64,000 bases of DNA from Pseudalkalibacillus sp. SCS-8 (GCF_040126055.1 NZ_CP143541.1:2542001-2606000), one strand, 5' to 3'; counted from the first letter of the stretch, positions 17,153 through 27,315 are shown. Notes: a model not told the origin generated them from the letters alone. Numbers and translations: made by a program.

Positions 17153-18781
17153 CTAATCGACTAAAGATACACGCATAACCTCATCAACGGTCGTCAACCC
17201 TTGTTTCGCTTTATGAAGCCCATCGTCAATCAGCCAACGAACATCGTTTTCCTGTAAATGCTTCTTGATCAGATCATTTGAGCTTTTCCGCATGATTCGT
17301 TCACGGATGACCTCATCCAGCTTGATGACCTCATGAATCGGAATACGCCGTTTGAAACCAGTATTGCGACACGTTTCACACCCTGCACCACGGTAAAGTC
17401 GTTCGACCGACATGCTTCTTGAATAGAACAATTGCCTCTCTTTTTCAGTAGGTTCATAGTCTTCCATACAATCCTTACAAATCCTACGTACCAGCCTTTG
17501 CCCCACGACACCTGTCACGGATGAGGCAATCAAATACGGTTCAATTCCCATATCAATCAACCGGGTAATGGCGCTGACAGCATCATTCGTATGTAAGGTT
17601 GATAACACAAGGTGTCCGGTTAGTGAAGATTGAATCGCGATTTCAGCTGTTTCTGGATCTCGGATTTCCCCGACCATGATGATATTCGGATCTTGTCGGA
17701 GAATCGATCGTAACCCTTTCGCGAATGTCAGTCCGACTGAATTGTTCACTTGTATTTGATTGATTCCTTGGAGCTGATATTCAACTGGATCCTCGATTGT
17801 AATGATGTTCACTTCTTCTCGGTTCAAGCGATTCAACCCGGTGTACAACGTCGAGGTCTTTCCTGATCCTGTCGGTCCTGTCAGAAGAATCAACCCATTC
17901 GGTTTATCAAGAAGGGATTTGAATGTTTCAGCATTCCTTTCAGTGAAATGAAGATTAGACATCTTCAAATTCGTTTTGGATAGATCGAGAATCCGGATGA
18001 CGACCTTCTCTCCGAACATCGTCGGGAGGATGGAAATACGAAGGTCGATTTTGCTTTTGTTGATCGTCAGCTTGATCCTTCCATCCTGAGGTATCCTGAA
18101 TTCCGTGATATCAAGATCCGCCATGACTTTTATTCTTGAAGTGACAGCTGCTTGCGTTGATTTGGGTAAGGATTGCTCATTCCGAAGTACACCATCGATC
18201 CGGAATCGGACCAATAGCTGTTGCTCCTGGGGATCGATATGGATATCACTTGCAAGGCTTTCAACAGCATCCGAGAGGATCTGGTCCACGACCTTGACCG
18301 CTGAGGCATCCACCTCATCACGCTTCCCATCCTTTTCAAGTGGCTGTTTAAGCTTCTCTAAGCCTCCGTAATATTTATTGATCGCCTGAATGATTTCCGA
18401 TTTCCCTGCAATAACCGGCATGATCTGGAATCCGGTCGACAATCGTAAATCTTCGATAGAATGATAGTCCATCGGGTCTGCCATCGCGACCGTCAACTGG
18501 TCATTCCGTTTATTGATTGGTATGTAAATGTTACGTCGCGCTAATTCTTTCGGGACGAGAGTAGTGAGACTCGTATCAATCGTGATATTGGCAAGGCGGA
18601 CGTGAGGAATCCCCAGCTGGAATTCAAGCACTTCAATGAGTTTTCGTTCCGTAATATAGCCTCTGTCGACCAGTGCATCTCCGAGCTTCTGTTCCTTTGA
18701 TTTCTCTGCCAATGCTTCATCAAGTTGATCCTGGGTAATCAGGTTTTTACTGACAAGAAGATCCCCAAGACGTAGTTTCAT
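17153..18781 (-). CDS. pilB: Type IV pilus assembly ATPase PilB
   Basis: 542-residue extension motor. An N-terminal MshEN/T2SSE domain (about 1-150, LGDALVDRGYITERKL) is followed by the ATPase core with [13 protein letters not shown], Walker B NIIMVGEIRD and the tetra-cysteine zinc element (CKDC then CETC). MshEN domains often bind cyclic di-GMP in related proteins, which is suggestive given the cyclase gene at 20989. ATG 18781 has GGGTGA upstream. First gene of the pilus operon. Confidence 0.94.
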   Translation of the reverse strand: MKLRLGDLLVSKNLITQDQLDEALAEKSKEQKLGDALVDRGYITERKLIEVLEFQLGIPHVRLANITIDTSLTTLVPKELARRNIYIPINKRNDQLTVAMADPMDYHSIEDLRLSTGFQIMPVIAGKSEIIQAINKYYGGLEKLKQPLEKDGKRDEVDASAVKVVDQILSDAVESLASDIHIDPQEQQLLVRFRIDGVLRNEQSLPKSTQAAVTSRIKVMADLDITEFRIPQDGRIKLTINKSKIDLRISILPTMFGEKVVIRILDLSKTNLKMSNLHFTERNAETFKSLLDKPNGLILLTGPTGSGKTSTLYTGLNRLNREEVNIITIEDPVEYQLQGINQIQVNNSVGLTFAKGLRSILRQDPNIIMVGEIRDPETAEIAIQSSLTGHLVLSTLHTNDAVSAITRLIDMGIEPYLIASSVTGVVGQRLVRRICKDCMEDYEPTEKERQLFYSRSMSVERLYRGAGCETCRNTGFKRRIPIHEVIKLDEVIRERIMRKSSNDLIKKHLQENDVRWLIDDGLHKAKQGLTTVDEVMRVSLVD

Positions 18782-18829
18782 GTAATCACCCTTTATTACC
18801 ACATTTTCATCTTTCCTTTCTACTATTTT

Positions 18830-18858
18830 ACTATAAAAACCTCCTAAGGGATGTTAAA
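18830..18858 (-). promoter_or_regulatory. Promoter of the pilus operon
   Basis: TTAACA (18858-18853) and TATAGT (18835-18830), 17 bases apart, precede pilB on the minus strand. The 102-base gap is shared with the divergent pseudopilin genes. Confidence 0.6.
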
Positions 18859-18883
18859 ATATAGATAATTATGAAGAAAGTAG

Positions 18884-19258
18884 TTGAAAAAATTGATGAA
18901 TCTGAACGAAAAAGGGATATCATTAATTGAAGTGTTAGTCACTGTTATGATTCTTGGTATTGTTTTTACGCTTTTATTCCAGACGACAGACTATGTCACA
19001 ACAGCTACGAACCTTCATGATGATCAGAAAAAAGCTGTTGAGCTAGCCGAGCAAGAGCTCAACTCAGTCCTTCTTCAGCTTAAGGAAGGGCAATCACCTC
19101 CATCTACATACATGAAAGATGGCTATATCATAACAGTCAGTCAATCAAATGCGCCTCAATCACCACCCAACCTTGACCGCCATGTCTCTTTATCAGGTGT
19201 TCATACGAATCAAAAAAACTTGATCACGATCACAGTGACTGTGTCCTGGGGGAACTGA
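18884..19258 (+). CDS. Type IV pseudopilin (minor pilin, PilV/GspI-like)
   Basis: 124 residues with a class III signal: basic leader ending NEKG, then ISLIEVLVTVMILGIVF with Glu at position 5 after the cleavage glycine. The short C-terminal domain is compatible with GspI/PilV-type minor pilins. The start may be TTG 18884 or ATG 18896, and neither has a clear ribosome-binding site. It is divergent from pilB and three bases upstream of a second pseudopilin gene. Confidence 0.8.
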   Translation: MKKLMNLNEKGISLIEVLVTVMILGIVFTLLFQTTDYVTTATNLHDDQKKAVELAEQELNSVLLQLKEGQSPPSTYMKDGYIITVSQSNAPQSPPNLDRHVSLSGVHTNQKNLITITVTVSWGN

Positions 19259-19260
19259 AC

Positions 19261-19761
19261 ATGAACAATGAACGTGGAATGACCTTGATTGAACTATTAG
19301 CTGCGCTCACCATCTTTTCGTTGATTGTCGGAGTCGTATATAGTCTTTTAACATTTGCTCAAGCATCATGGACGCATACTGAAGGGGTTACGAAGGCAGA
19401 GACAGGTGTGCAGGAGCTCCAGACTGTCCTCACCCGTGAACTTGCTTCTCCTGTTAATTTGAAGGTTTTGAACAATGGCCTTCAGTTCGAGAGTCAGGAT
19501 GGGTTTTATTACATATTGAGTCTGCAAGGAAAGCAACTGTCCTTGTATAAAAATGAGGTGTCCTACGCGACGAGTCCCCTTTATCAACAATTCTCACTTC
19601 CAATTGACGGTGTATCCGTAATGGACAAAAATAAAAACACACTTCCATCGGGAAGTGCGCTGAGTGAAAAATTCGGTTACCTACGTATTTATTACACGAA
19701 GGAAGGATTAAAATCCAAACAAGCTTTTACGGAGTTCACCTTGAACTTGTACGACCCTTAA
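19261..19761 (+). CDS. Type IV pseudopilin (PilW/GspJ-like)
   Basis: 166 residues. A prepilin leader MNNERG is followed by MTLIELLAALTIFSLIVGVVYSLL with Glu5, then a domain of about 140 residues. The N-terminus fits PilD substrates, and size and position suggest a minor pilin of the PilW/GspJ group. It is in an operon with the preceding pseudopilin. Its stop codon overlaps the stop of the convergent gene at 19758. Confidence 0.82.
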   Translation: MNNERGMTLIELLAALTIFSLIVGVVYSLLTFAQASWTHTEGVTKAETGVQELQTVLTRELASPVNLKVLNNGLQFESQDGFYYILSLQGKQLSLYKNEVSYATSPLYQQFSLPIDGVSVMDKNKNTLPSGSALSEKFGYLRIYYTKEGLKSKQAFTEFTLNLYDP

Positions 19762-20870
19762 TTTTTGATTAAGCTCCCTGAAGCCTGGGTGAGGACGGGT
19801 ATCTTTTTAGTCTTTTTAAGAGCACCGATCTCACTATTCAATATTTTGATATTCCTTCCAGGAGAGACGGGCACAGGTACGCCCAACGTTTCCTCATATT
19901 TGAATCCAGCCAATATGTATATGCCCCGGTTCGATTCAATCGTAGAATCCGTTACCTCAATATTCCCTTTAGGTGTTTGAATCACCATGTCGCTGTGGGA
20001 ACTGTTTCCTGTGCTTTGCATGGTGGTCTTTTCAATGATGATATCGCCTTTTTGGGAGGTAAGCTGGATTTTCGAGTTTCCATTCGATTTTGTCGTTATC
20101 GTAAACACGCCTTTGAAGGTCAAACTCCCTGTGGCCTCAAGGATAAGATTATCCTCTTCATTGAATTCATCTCCACCAACACCAAATACGGTTACATCCC
20201 CATCAATCAGATTTCCTTCATTTTCTTCATCACATTCATCATCGTCGTCTTTCTTTTTACCTTTTTTTGAGCCGTTGTTTTCTTTACATTCATCCTTGCT
20301 TTTTCCATTTGCCTGATTATAGCGATCCAGAAACTCACGGAAGGTCAACCATATCGTGTCGACTACTTTTCCGTTCTCCTTCTTTTCAATAAGGACTTCA
20401 GCCTTCCCTGCAGTTTCAACGACTGTCATTTCGTGTTCCGCATAGAACCGTTCTCCGGGATCCTTTTGGTGATTATGATTTTTATCACCCGAGACCCCTT
20501 TTACAACAACCGTATATTCTCCTATGTAACGAGTTAATTTGTCCTTTGATAGTTGCTTTCCCTCTTTGTCCAAAGCGTATTGATATAAATCCAGCTGTCC
20601 GGAGGGCTGGGTAATGACCATTGGAGCGCTTGGTACGTGCAGGTTGCTGACAAGGTAGGAAACCTTCTCAAGCTGGTCCTGCCGTTCGAATGTTTCCATT
20701 GCACTGACGGCCAAATTTACAGCTTGTTTCTGATGAATCAGTCTCGTCTCGTTCAGAAAGAGTTTATTATACATCGTGAAACCTGTTGGGACGAGTATGC
20801 CAAGCACCATGATAACCATTAAGACGACTACAAGAACCCCACCACGATTGGATTTGATAACCTGTAACAT
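19758..20870 (-). CDS. PilX-like membrane-anchored protein with acidic linker
   Basis: 370 residues starting at ATG 20870 (GGGTGG upstream); an ATG six codons earlier lacks a site. The N-terminus NRGGVLVVVLMVIMVLGILV resembles PilX-type minor pilins, which lack a canonical prepilin glycine/Glu5 context but share the 'G-hydrophobic' start. A central Lys/Asp/Glu-rich low-complexity stretch (around 195-225) precedes a repetitive beta-rich C-terminal domain (TTMQSTGNSSHSD, DSTIESNRG). Probably a surface-exposed pilus-associated protein. The function is inferred from context only. Confidence 0.65.
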   Translation of the reverse strand: MLQVIKSNRGGVLVVVLMVIMVLGILVPTGFTMYNKLFLNETRLIHQKQAVNLAVSAMETFERQDQLEKVSYLVSNLHVPSAPMVITQPSGQLDLYQYALDKEGKQLSKDKLTRYIGEYTVVVKGVSGDKNHNHQKDPGERFYAEHEMTVVETAGKAEVLIEKKENGKVVDTIWLTFREFLDRYNQANGKSKDECKENNGSKKGKKKDDDDECDEENEGNLIDGDVTVFGVGGDEFNEEDNLILEATGSLTFKGVFTITTKSNGNSKIQLTSQKGDIIIEKTTMQSTGNSSHSDMVIQTPKGNIEVTDSTIESNRGIYILAGFKYEETLGVPVPVSPGRNIKILNSEIGALKKTKKIPVLTQASGSLIKN

Positions 20871-20957
20871 ACAACCACCCTTAACCATTCGTTATCTATT
20901 CCATTATCTTGTAAAAATAAATGAATGTGAAGATAAAATTGTACCACTTACCAAAAG

Positions 20958-20988
20958 AAACACGAAGAAGGGGCTGTTAATCCCCTTC
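20958..20988 (-). terminator. Terminator of the diguanylate cyclase gene
   Basis: A 7-bp G/C-rich stem (20967-20973 with 20982-20988) directly after the stop codon is followed on the minus strand by TTTCTTTT. Confidence 0.65.
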
Positions 20989-22686
20989 CTAACTGATATA
21001 ACTGGCCACTTTATTCCTTCCTTGCTGTTTGGCACCAGTATACATGGCTCTGTCTGCATTCCGGATCAACGTCAACGGATCTTCACCTTGTCTAGGCGCT
21101 GTAGCCACTCCGATACTGACAGTAATGTTGATGCTCCTGTTACGGAAATCGCCAAGATCATTCTGGATTGTGAAAGGATTGAGCGAAATATCCTCCCGGA
21201 TTGCTTCAGCTAGCTCCAAACACGCTTCATGATTCAAATCTGGAAGAAGGATGACGAATTCTTCTCCCCCATAGCGTGCCACCGTCCCGTTATTGCCGAT
21301 CATCTTGACGAGCCGATCCGCAACCTGACACAGTACAATATTTCCTGCTTGGTGACCATATGTATCATTGACTCTCTTAAAAAAATCGATATCCAGTAGG
21401 ATCAGTGAAAAAGGCTTCTGGTCGTAATCATATTGGTGATACATTTCTGAAAGTCGATCCTCGAAATATCGGTAATTGTAAAGATTCGTAAGATGGCATC
21501 TCTCACTTCGATACTTGGTCGCTTCATAATTTTTCGCGTTATCCACGGCAACTGCAAGATAATTCGATAAAATTTCCAAGATCATCACATGCGCTTTTTC
21601 GAATGCTCGTTTTTGATTGGATGCAAGCGTGATCGCCCCTACCACTTCATGGTTGCGAATCATCGGAACGGAGACGACAGATTGAGCTGTTACAGGAAGT
21701 ATCCCTTTCGAATACTTCCGCCACTGATGCCTTCCCTCAAACCTGAGACTATGGCCGCTTTCCCATACTTTGCCGCTGATCCCTTCCCCTTTAAACAAGT
21801 GGGTGAAATGCGTGCATTCGGCCTTTTGTGATTCATACTTTCGAATGACCTTAAGCTGGTTATCATCGACGATATCCAATATGTATGCGTAATCGACTTT
21901 CAACATTTTTGTAATTCGAGCGAGATAAATGTCGAGTATTTCGTCCACCTTGAGACTCTCAGTCAATTCTTGTCCAATTTTACTTGTGAACTTGAGAAGG
22001 TGGTTGATTTTCTGACTTGAATGGAACATTCTCAAAATAAGCGAAATAACGACGAATGGGACACCGACGAAGAGGATGGCAGATGTACCTAATTGTGAAT
22101 ATAAAATGAAAAAGGTAATCCCGACAGGTAATACGAAGGATTCCATCAAGAATTCCAAAAGGAAGTCCTTATCAAACAAAGAACTGGTTTCTTTATATAA
22201 TTTTATTCTTAAAAAATGTAAGATGAGATGATTGATGAAGAGTGCTGTCAGTGAATAACCGATGACTGGGAGAATAGCAGGATATTCGTTCATTCCGAGC
22301 CCGCCGATCTTTCCACCAAGCAAATAGTACACCAACGCTGATCCGACGGAAACGACCATGAACATCAATGAGCTTGTCCCAAGTCGATAAAGTGGGTATT
22401 TCAAACGAATAATGGATACGACAATCGTGATCTGAACAAGAACAAGTTCGACTAGCAGACCGAAATGCAAGAATATGGCTAGTGAAATCCCTTGGATGAC
22501 AGAGATGTTCGTACCCTTGATTTGGATAGGATATAAAGCCACGACGACCATCAGGAGCAGCATCCCTGTGATATCGAACCAATATCCATGAAGAGACGGG
22601 ATCGAATACGTGAAAAATGCGCCTAGTACAATCGCCCAAGCGACTAAGCAAAGCAGCGCAAGCCACATCTTTGCCCTTTTGTTCAT
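20989..22686 (-). CDS. Membrane-bound GAF-GGDEF diguanylate cyclase
   Basis: 565 residues. About seven membrane segments (1-220) form an MASE-like sensor region. A GAF domain (about 235-375) and a GGDEF domain (about 395-560) follow. The active site is GGEEF in ARYGGEEFVILLPD, with the metal-binding LLDIDFFKRVNDTYGH segment, so it should make cyclic di-GMP. The inhibitory RxxD site expected just upstream of GGEEF is absent (GNNG), suggesting weak product inhibition. ATG 22686 follows AAGGAGGGG. It sits between folC and the pilus cluster. Confidence 0.9.
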   Translation of the reverse strand: MNKRAKMWLALLCLVAWAIVLGAFFTYSIPSLHGYWFDITGMLLLMVVVALYPIQIKGTNISVIQGISLAIFLHFGLLVELVLVQITIVVSIIRLKYPLYRLGTSSLMFMVVSVGSALVYYLLGGKIGGLGMNEYPAILPVIGYSLTALFINHLILHFLRIKLYKETSSLFDKDFLLEFLMESFVLPVGITFFILYSQLGTSAILFVGVPFVVISLILRMFHSSQKINHLLKFTSKIGQELTESLKVDEILDIYLARITKMLKVDYAYILDIVDDNQLKVIRKYESQKAECTHFTHLFKGEGISGKVWESGHSLRFEGRHQWRKYSKGILPVTAQSVVSVPMIRNHEVVGAITLASNQKRAFEKAHVMILEILSNYLAVAVDNAKNYEATKYRSERCHLTNLYNYRYFEDRLSEMYHQYDYDQKPFSLILLDIDFFKRVNDTYGHQAGNIVLCQVADRLVKMIGNNGTVARYGGEEFVILLPDLNHEACLELAEAIREDISLNPFTIQNDLGDFRNRSINITVSIGVATAPRQGEDPLTLIRNADRAMYTGAKQQGRNKVASYIS

Positions 22687-22785
22687 CCGATCCCCTCCTT
22701 CCTCCAAATTTCTTAATTACCGATCGTGACTAACGTACTAGTTTCCAGTTATTCATATTTTAACAAACTATTCTAAATATTGTCA

Positions 22786-24099
22786 TTAAAAAGTTTCGCA
22801 ATTTTCGTTTTTCAAATATTCACGGACCGCAGAGATGAAATATAAGGAACCTGTTATGATCAGAATGTCGTTCTCGCCCATAAGGTTCCGTTCGATTCGA
22901 ATTGCTTCCCTGTAATCTTCAATGACATCCTTTTCCGGAAACCGGGAATGATCATACAACGAACGAGCGGAGCTTGCTCTTGGGAAATCGAATGAGGTAA
23001 AGGTAATATGATCGACTGAGTCATATAGCACAGATAACATTTTGTCGATTGGTTTGTCTTTCATAGCACTGAAAATAAGGCGTTTAGTATGATTCGGGTA
23101 ATGAGATATGAGCGTTTGATTGAGGCTTTGTACGCCTTCTTGATTGTGTGCACCATCTAGTATGATCAAAGGTCGTTCGCTCACTTTTTCAAATCGTCCA
23201 GGCCATGTCGCCTTCATCAGACCTTGATACATTTGAGATTCAGTAACCTTATATGGATGATGTTCCATCAGGTTCTCCAGCATCGTAATCGCCATGGCGG
23301 CATTCTTAACCTGATGTAAACCGCTCATCCCAATCGTTACTTCATCATAGACGGTGTTCGGTGTACGGAGAGAAAAGCGTTCACCATCCCTCAAGCTTTG
23401 ATGCTGAAGGATCTGATAGTCTTCACCGAGCTTATAAAGCAAAACATTTTTTTTTTCGGCCTGTTCTTCCACAACCGTCAACGCTTCCGCTTGTTCAACA
23501 CCTGTCACCATCGGGATCCCTTGTTTCATGATGCCGCTCTTTTCAATAGCGATTTCTGGCAATGTATCTCCCAATATAGCGGTATGGTCATATCCGATAT
23601 TTGTAATCCCTGTCAATATAGGTTGTATGACATTCGTGGAATCAAACCGACCCCCTAGACCCGTTTCAAGAATAACAAGATCGGGCTTTTCAAAATTTGC
23701 AAAATACTCAAAAGCGATGACCGTAATGACTTCAAATTCCGTTGGCGTCCCATATTGAGAGGCTGCAACCTTTTCGACAACGGGCCTTACCTTATTTGCG
23801 ACACGGACGAGATCGTCATCATCGATCGGTGAGCCATTTATGGAAATACGTTCATTGAATTGCTCGATGTAAGGCGATGTGAACGTCCCTACCTTATAGC
23901 CCGCTTCCTCCAACATGCACCGTAAATAGGTCAGGGTTGACCCTTTACCGTTCGTCCCGGCTATGTGGATGGCATCTCGTTTTCTTTCTGGATGACCGAG
24001 CTCGTCCAGCATCATTTCCATCCTGATAAGCCCTGGCTTCATTCCGAATGCTAACAACTCATGTATCCAATGCATTGTTTCTTCATATGTTTTCATCAT
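22786..24099 (-). CDS. folC: Folylpolyglutamate synthase / dihydrofolate synthase
   Basis: 437-residue ATP-dependent Mur-ligase-like enzyme that adds glutamate to folates. The P-loop motif HIAGTNGKGST is at about residues 44-54, followed by TSPYIEQFNERI and LETGLGGRFDSTN. The C-terminal domain carries DGAHNQEGVQSL. It lies downstream of valS, the arrangement found in B. subtilis (valS-folC). Confidence 0.95.
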   Translation of the reverse strand: MMKTYEETMHWIHELLAFGMKPGLIRMEMMLDELGHPERKRDAIHIAGTNGKGSTLTYLRCMLEEAGYKVGTFTSPYIEQFNERISINGSPIDDDDLVRVANKVRPVVEKVAASQYGTPTEFEVITVIAFEYFANFEKPDLVILETGLGGRFDSTNVIQPILTGITNIGYDHTAILGDTLPEIAIEKSGIMKQGIPMVTGVEQAEALTVVEEQAEKKNVLLYKLGEDYQILQHQSLRDGERFSLRTPNTVYDEVTIGMSGLHQVKNAAMAITMLENLMEHHPYKVTESQMYQGLMKATWPGRFEKVSERPLIILDGAHNQEGVQSLNQTLISHYPNHTKRLIFSAMKDKPIDKMLSVLYDSVDHITFTSFDFPRASSARSLYDHSRFPEKDVIEDYREAIRIERNLMGENDILIITGSLYFISAVREYLKNENCETF

Positions 24100-24117
24100 A
24101 CAAATCTCCTAAACCTA

Positions 24118-24171
24118 AAATGAAGAAGAGGATGACCCGCATAAGTCTTACTTGTTGTATGGGGCCACCCT
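24118..24171 (-). terminator. Probable terminator or attenuator after valS
   Basis: Hairpin with arms near 24130-24144 and 24158-24170, containing one bulge, lies between valS and folC. Its minus-strand tail is T/C-rich rather than a pure T run. Confidence 0.5.
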
Positions 24172-24190
24172 ATTCTTGGAATGTTATTGA

Positions 24191-26833
24191 TTAATTTTTC
24201 AATTCTTTAATACGTTCTTCGACTTTCTTACGATTATCGAGATACGTTTTTTCTTTCTCTCGTTCTTCTGCAACGACTTTTTCAGGTGCTTTCTTCACGA
24301 AGCCTTCATTGCTCAACTTTTTCTGAACGCGAAGGACCTCTGAATCCCACTTTTTATATTCATTTTCCAATCGTTTAATTTCTTCTTCAAGGTCAATGAG
24401 TCCTTCTAATGGAAGGAATATTTCTACCCCGCTGACGATGGACGTCATCGCTTTGTCCGGAGCCTCAAGATCAAGAGACATCTTCAACGGATCTGGATTA
24501 CAGAACTTGTCGATGTAGATGCGGTTTGATTCTAGCTGCTTCAAGACCTCCCCATCATGTGGGTTCAATTGGATTTCGATCGGTTTGCTCGGCGGTACGT
24601 TCATTTCAGAACGGGTATTCCGAACAGAACGGATGATTTCAGTCAGCAGTTTCATTTCTTTTGCAGATTCCTCAAAGTGAAGGTCTTCTCGCTTTTCAGG
24701 CCAAGCTGCAACTGTAATCGATTCACCTTTGTGCGGGATATGCTGCCAGATTTCTTCCGTTATGAATGGCATGAATGGATGTAACAGTCTCATCGTCTGG
24801 TCAAGTACGTATGCAAGAACAGAACGTGTCGTCTTCTTCTGTGCTTCATCATCACCATATAGTGGAAGCTTCGCCATTTCGATATACCAGTCACAGAAGT
24901 CATCCCAGATGAAGTTGTACAATGCACGGCCAACTTCACCAAATTCATAGGCATCAATTAGCTTTGTCACTGATTCGATCGTCTCGTTCAATCGAGTCAG
25001 AATCCATTTATCAGCCAATGTTTTTTCACCGGTCAAGTCGATTTCCTCGTATGTCATGCCTTCCATGTTCATCAACGCGAAACGGGAAGCATTCCAGATC
25101 TTGTTTCCGAAGTTCCAAGTGGATTCGACTTTTTCCCAATAAAAGCGTAAATCGTTTCCTGGCGAGCTTCCAGTTGATAAGAAGTAACGGAGGGAATCGG
25201 CTCCATACTTATCAATGACATCCATCGGATCGACACCATTACCAAGAGATTTACTCATTTTACGACCTTCAGCATCACGTACGAGACCATGGATAAGGAC
25301 ATCTTTAAATGGACGTTTGTCCGTGAATTCAAGGCCTTGGAAAATCATACGTGCTACCCAGAAGAAGATGATGTCATAACCGGTTACGAGAACATCTCCT
25401 GGATAGTATCGTTTATAATCGGCAGAATTTTCATCCGGCCAGCCCATTGTAGAAAATGGCCATAATGCTGAGCTGAACCATGTGTCTAAAACATCTTCAT
25501 CCTGTGTCCAGTTTTCAGGATCCTTAGGAGCCGTTCGTCCAACATACAGTTCCCCAGTTTCTTTATGATACCAGGCAGGTATTCTATGCCCCCACCACAA
25601 TTGACGGCTGATACACCAATCACGGATATTCTCAATCCAGTGTAAATAAGTCTTTTCAAAACGGTCAGGGACGAAATTCACTTTCCCTTCCTGTTTTTGT
25701 AATTCAATTGCTTGATCGGCTAGTGGCTGCATTTTTACAAACCATTGTGTAGAAAGATAAGGTTCAACGACAGCTCCACTTCTTTCGGAATGGCCGACAT
25801 TATGCATGTGTTCTTCGATTTTGAACAGGACGCCCTGATCCTGCAGATCCTTAATGATTTGTTTTCGGCATTCAAATCGATCCATTCCTTGATAAGGTCC
25901 TGCTTCCTTATTCATCGTGCCATCTTCGTTCATGACGAGGATTCTCTTCAAGTTATGACGGTTACCGATTTCAAAATCATTCGGGTCATGAGCCGGCGTG
26001 ATCTTGACCGCCCCGGAACCGAATTCCATATCAACATAATCATCTGCGACAATTTCAATTTCTCGGTTTGTAATTGGCAGTTTGACTTTCTTACCGATCA
26101 AATCTTTATAACGGTCATCATCAGGATGGACAGCAACAGCAGTATCCCCAAGCATCGTTTCAGGACGGGTCGTCGCAATTTCAATATGACCGCTTCCATC
26201 TGCGAGTGGATAGCGCATGTGATAAAGTGCGCCTTGTACATCCTTATAGATGACTTCGATATCTGACAACGCAGTTTTCGTTTTCGGATCCCAGTTGATG
26301 ATATATTCACCGCGATAGATCAATCCCTTTTCATAAAGGGTGACGAAGACTTCATTTACCGCGTTTGATAAGCCTTCATCCAGGGTGAATCTTTCTCTTG
26401 AATAATCAAGTGAAAGTCCGAGCTTCGACCATTGTTGGCGAATGAACGTCGCATATTCATGCTTCCACTCCCACGTTGTTTCTAAGAATTTTTCCCGTCC
26501 TAATTCATAACGGTTTGTTCCTTCTTCTTTTAGTTTCCCCTCCACTTTTGCCTGTGTCGCAATTCCAGCGTGGTCCATTCCAGGCAGCCATAGAGCATCA
26601 TACCCTTGCATCCGCTTTGTACGGATCATGATATCTTGTAAGGTCGTATCCCAAGCGTGGCCCAGGTGAAGCTTACCGGTTACATTCGGAGGAGGGATGA
26701 CGATCGTATAAGGTTCTTTGTCTTCCCCGCCTTTTGCTTCAAAAAACTTTCCATCCAACCAATATTGATACCATTTTTCTTCTGTCTTTTTTGGATCATA
26801 CTTCGTTGGCATTGATATGTCCTGCTTTGACAT
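24191..26833 (-). CDS. valS: Valyl-tRNA synthetase
   Basis: 880-residue class I aminoacyl-tRNA synthetase charging tRNA-Val. The HIGH motif appears as HLGH in [13 protein letters not shown], and KMSKS in [11 protein letters not shown]. The editing domain and the C-terminal coiled coil ([15 protein letters not shown]) are present. The frame stays open far upstream into the T-box leader, but ATG 26833 is the true start, preceded by GGAGG. Expression is controlled by the T-box riboswitch at about 26915-27165. Confidence 0.96.
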   Translation of the reverse strand: MSKQDISMPTKYDPKKTEEKWYQYWLDGKFFEAKGGEDKEPYTIVIPPPNVTGKLHLGHAWDTTLQDIMIRTKRMQGYDALWLPGMDHAGIATQAKVEGKLKEEGTNRYELGREKFLETTWEWKHEYATFIRQQWSKLGLSLDYSRERFTLDEGLSNAVNEVFVTLYEKGLIYRGEYIINWDPKTKTALSDIEVIYKDVQGALYHMRYPLADGSGHIEIATTRPETMLGDTAVAVHPDDDRYKDLIGKKVKLPITNREIEIVADDYVDMEFGSGAVKITPAHDPNDFEIGNRHNLKRILVMNEDGTMNKEAGPYQGMDRFECRKQIIKDLQDQGVLFKIEEHMHNVGHSERSGAVVEPYLSTQWFVKMQPLADQAIELQKQEGKVNFVPDRFEKTYLHWIENIRDWCISRQLWWGHRIPAWYHKETGELYVGRTAPKDPENWTQDEDVLDTWFSSALWPFSTMGWPDENSADYKRYYPGDVLVTGYDIIFFWVARMIFQGLEFTDKRPFKDVLIHGLVRDAEGRKMSKSLGNGVDPMDVIDKYGADSLRYFLSTGSSPGNDLRFYWEKVESTWNFGNKIWNASRFALMNMEGMTYEEIDLTGEKTLADKWILTRLNETIESVTKLIDAYEFGEVGRALYNFIWDDFCDWYIEMAKLPLYGDDEAQKKTTRSVLAYVLDQTMRLLHPFMPFITEEIWQHIPHKGESITVAAWPEKREDLHFEESAKEMKLLTEIIRSVRNTRSEMNVPPSKPIEIQLNPHDGEVLKQLESNRIYIDKFCNPDPLKMSLDLEAPDKAMTSIVSGVEIFLPLEGLIDLEEEIKRLENEYKKWDSEVLRVQKKLSNEGFVKKAPEKVVAEEREKEKTYLDNRKKVEERIKELKN

Positions 26834-26914
26834 GTGTGATTTCCTCCTTCTCATCATGTGCTTTTGACTTGTACGTACGAGTCGTATCTTTTCATAATTG
26901 AAAAAGTCCTTGAA

Positions 26915-27165
26915 ATAAAAAAAACCTCTTATCATCCTCAAAGGACGAAAGAAGTTCGCGGTACCACCTTTGTTTACAGACGCAGTCATCCATGCGCTGT
27001 ACACTCATAACGATAACGGATCGGATCCGATTCCTCTTACTGCTTCGTTCAGAGGAATTGCTCCAGGGCGACATTCAATTGCTACATCCTGAGGAATCTT
27101 TCAGCTGTTGATTCCTCTCTCTTTAGGGTTCACAATTTACTCTTCCCTATCAAAGCTTCTTTTTT
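26915..27165 (-). promoter_or_regulatory. T-box riboswitch (tRNA-Val) of valS
   Basis: The invariant T-box core GGTGGTACCGCG lies at about 26958-26969 on the minus strand. It is followed by a terminator hairpin (arms rich in CTTCTTTCGTCC and GGATGATAAGAGG) and eight T. The upstream 180 bases hold stem I. A GTC (Val) triplet at 27072-27070 is a candidate specifier codon. Uncharged tRNA-Val would stabilise the antiterminator and allow valS transcription. Confidence 0.9.
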
Positions 27166-27185
27166 ATTCGCGTTAAGTACTATCT

Positions 27186-27214
27186 AGTTTACGTATGAAT
27201 CGTAGTGTCGTCAA
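27186..27214 (-). promoter_or_regulatory. Promoter of the T-box-valS unit
   Basis: TTGACG (27214-27209) and TAAACT (27191-27186) with a 17-base spacer, just upstream of the T-box leader. Confidence 0.65.
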
Positions 27215-27315
27215 TAGGCTTTCCACTTTTTTCGGATTTTAAACAAAAATTGGGCACACGACAAACGCATTTGTCATAGTTTATACTATCCCTCTTCGTA
27301 GAAAGGACTTTGCTG

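Noticed and set aside
26834..27074. In-frame N-terminal extension of valS and a separate minus-strand frame at 26892-27074
   Set aside because: Both lie in the T-box leader RNA. The T-box core and terminator are clear, and ATG 26833 has its own GGAGG.
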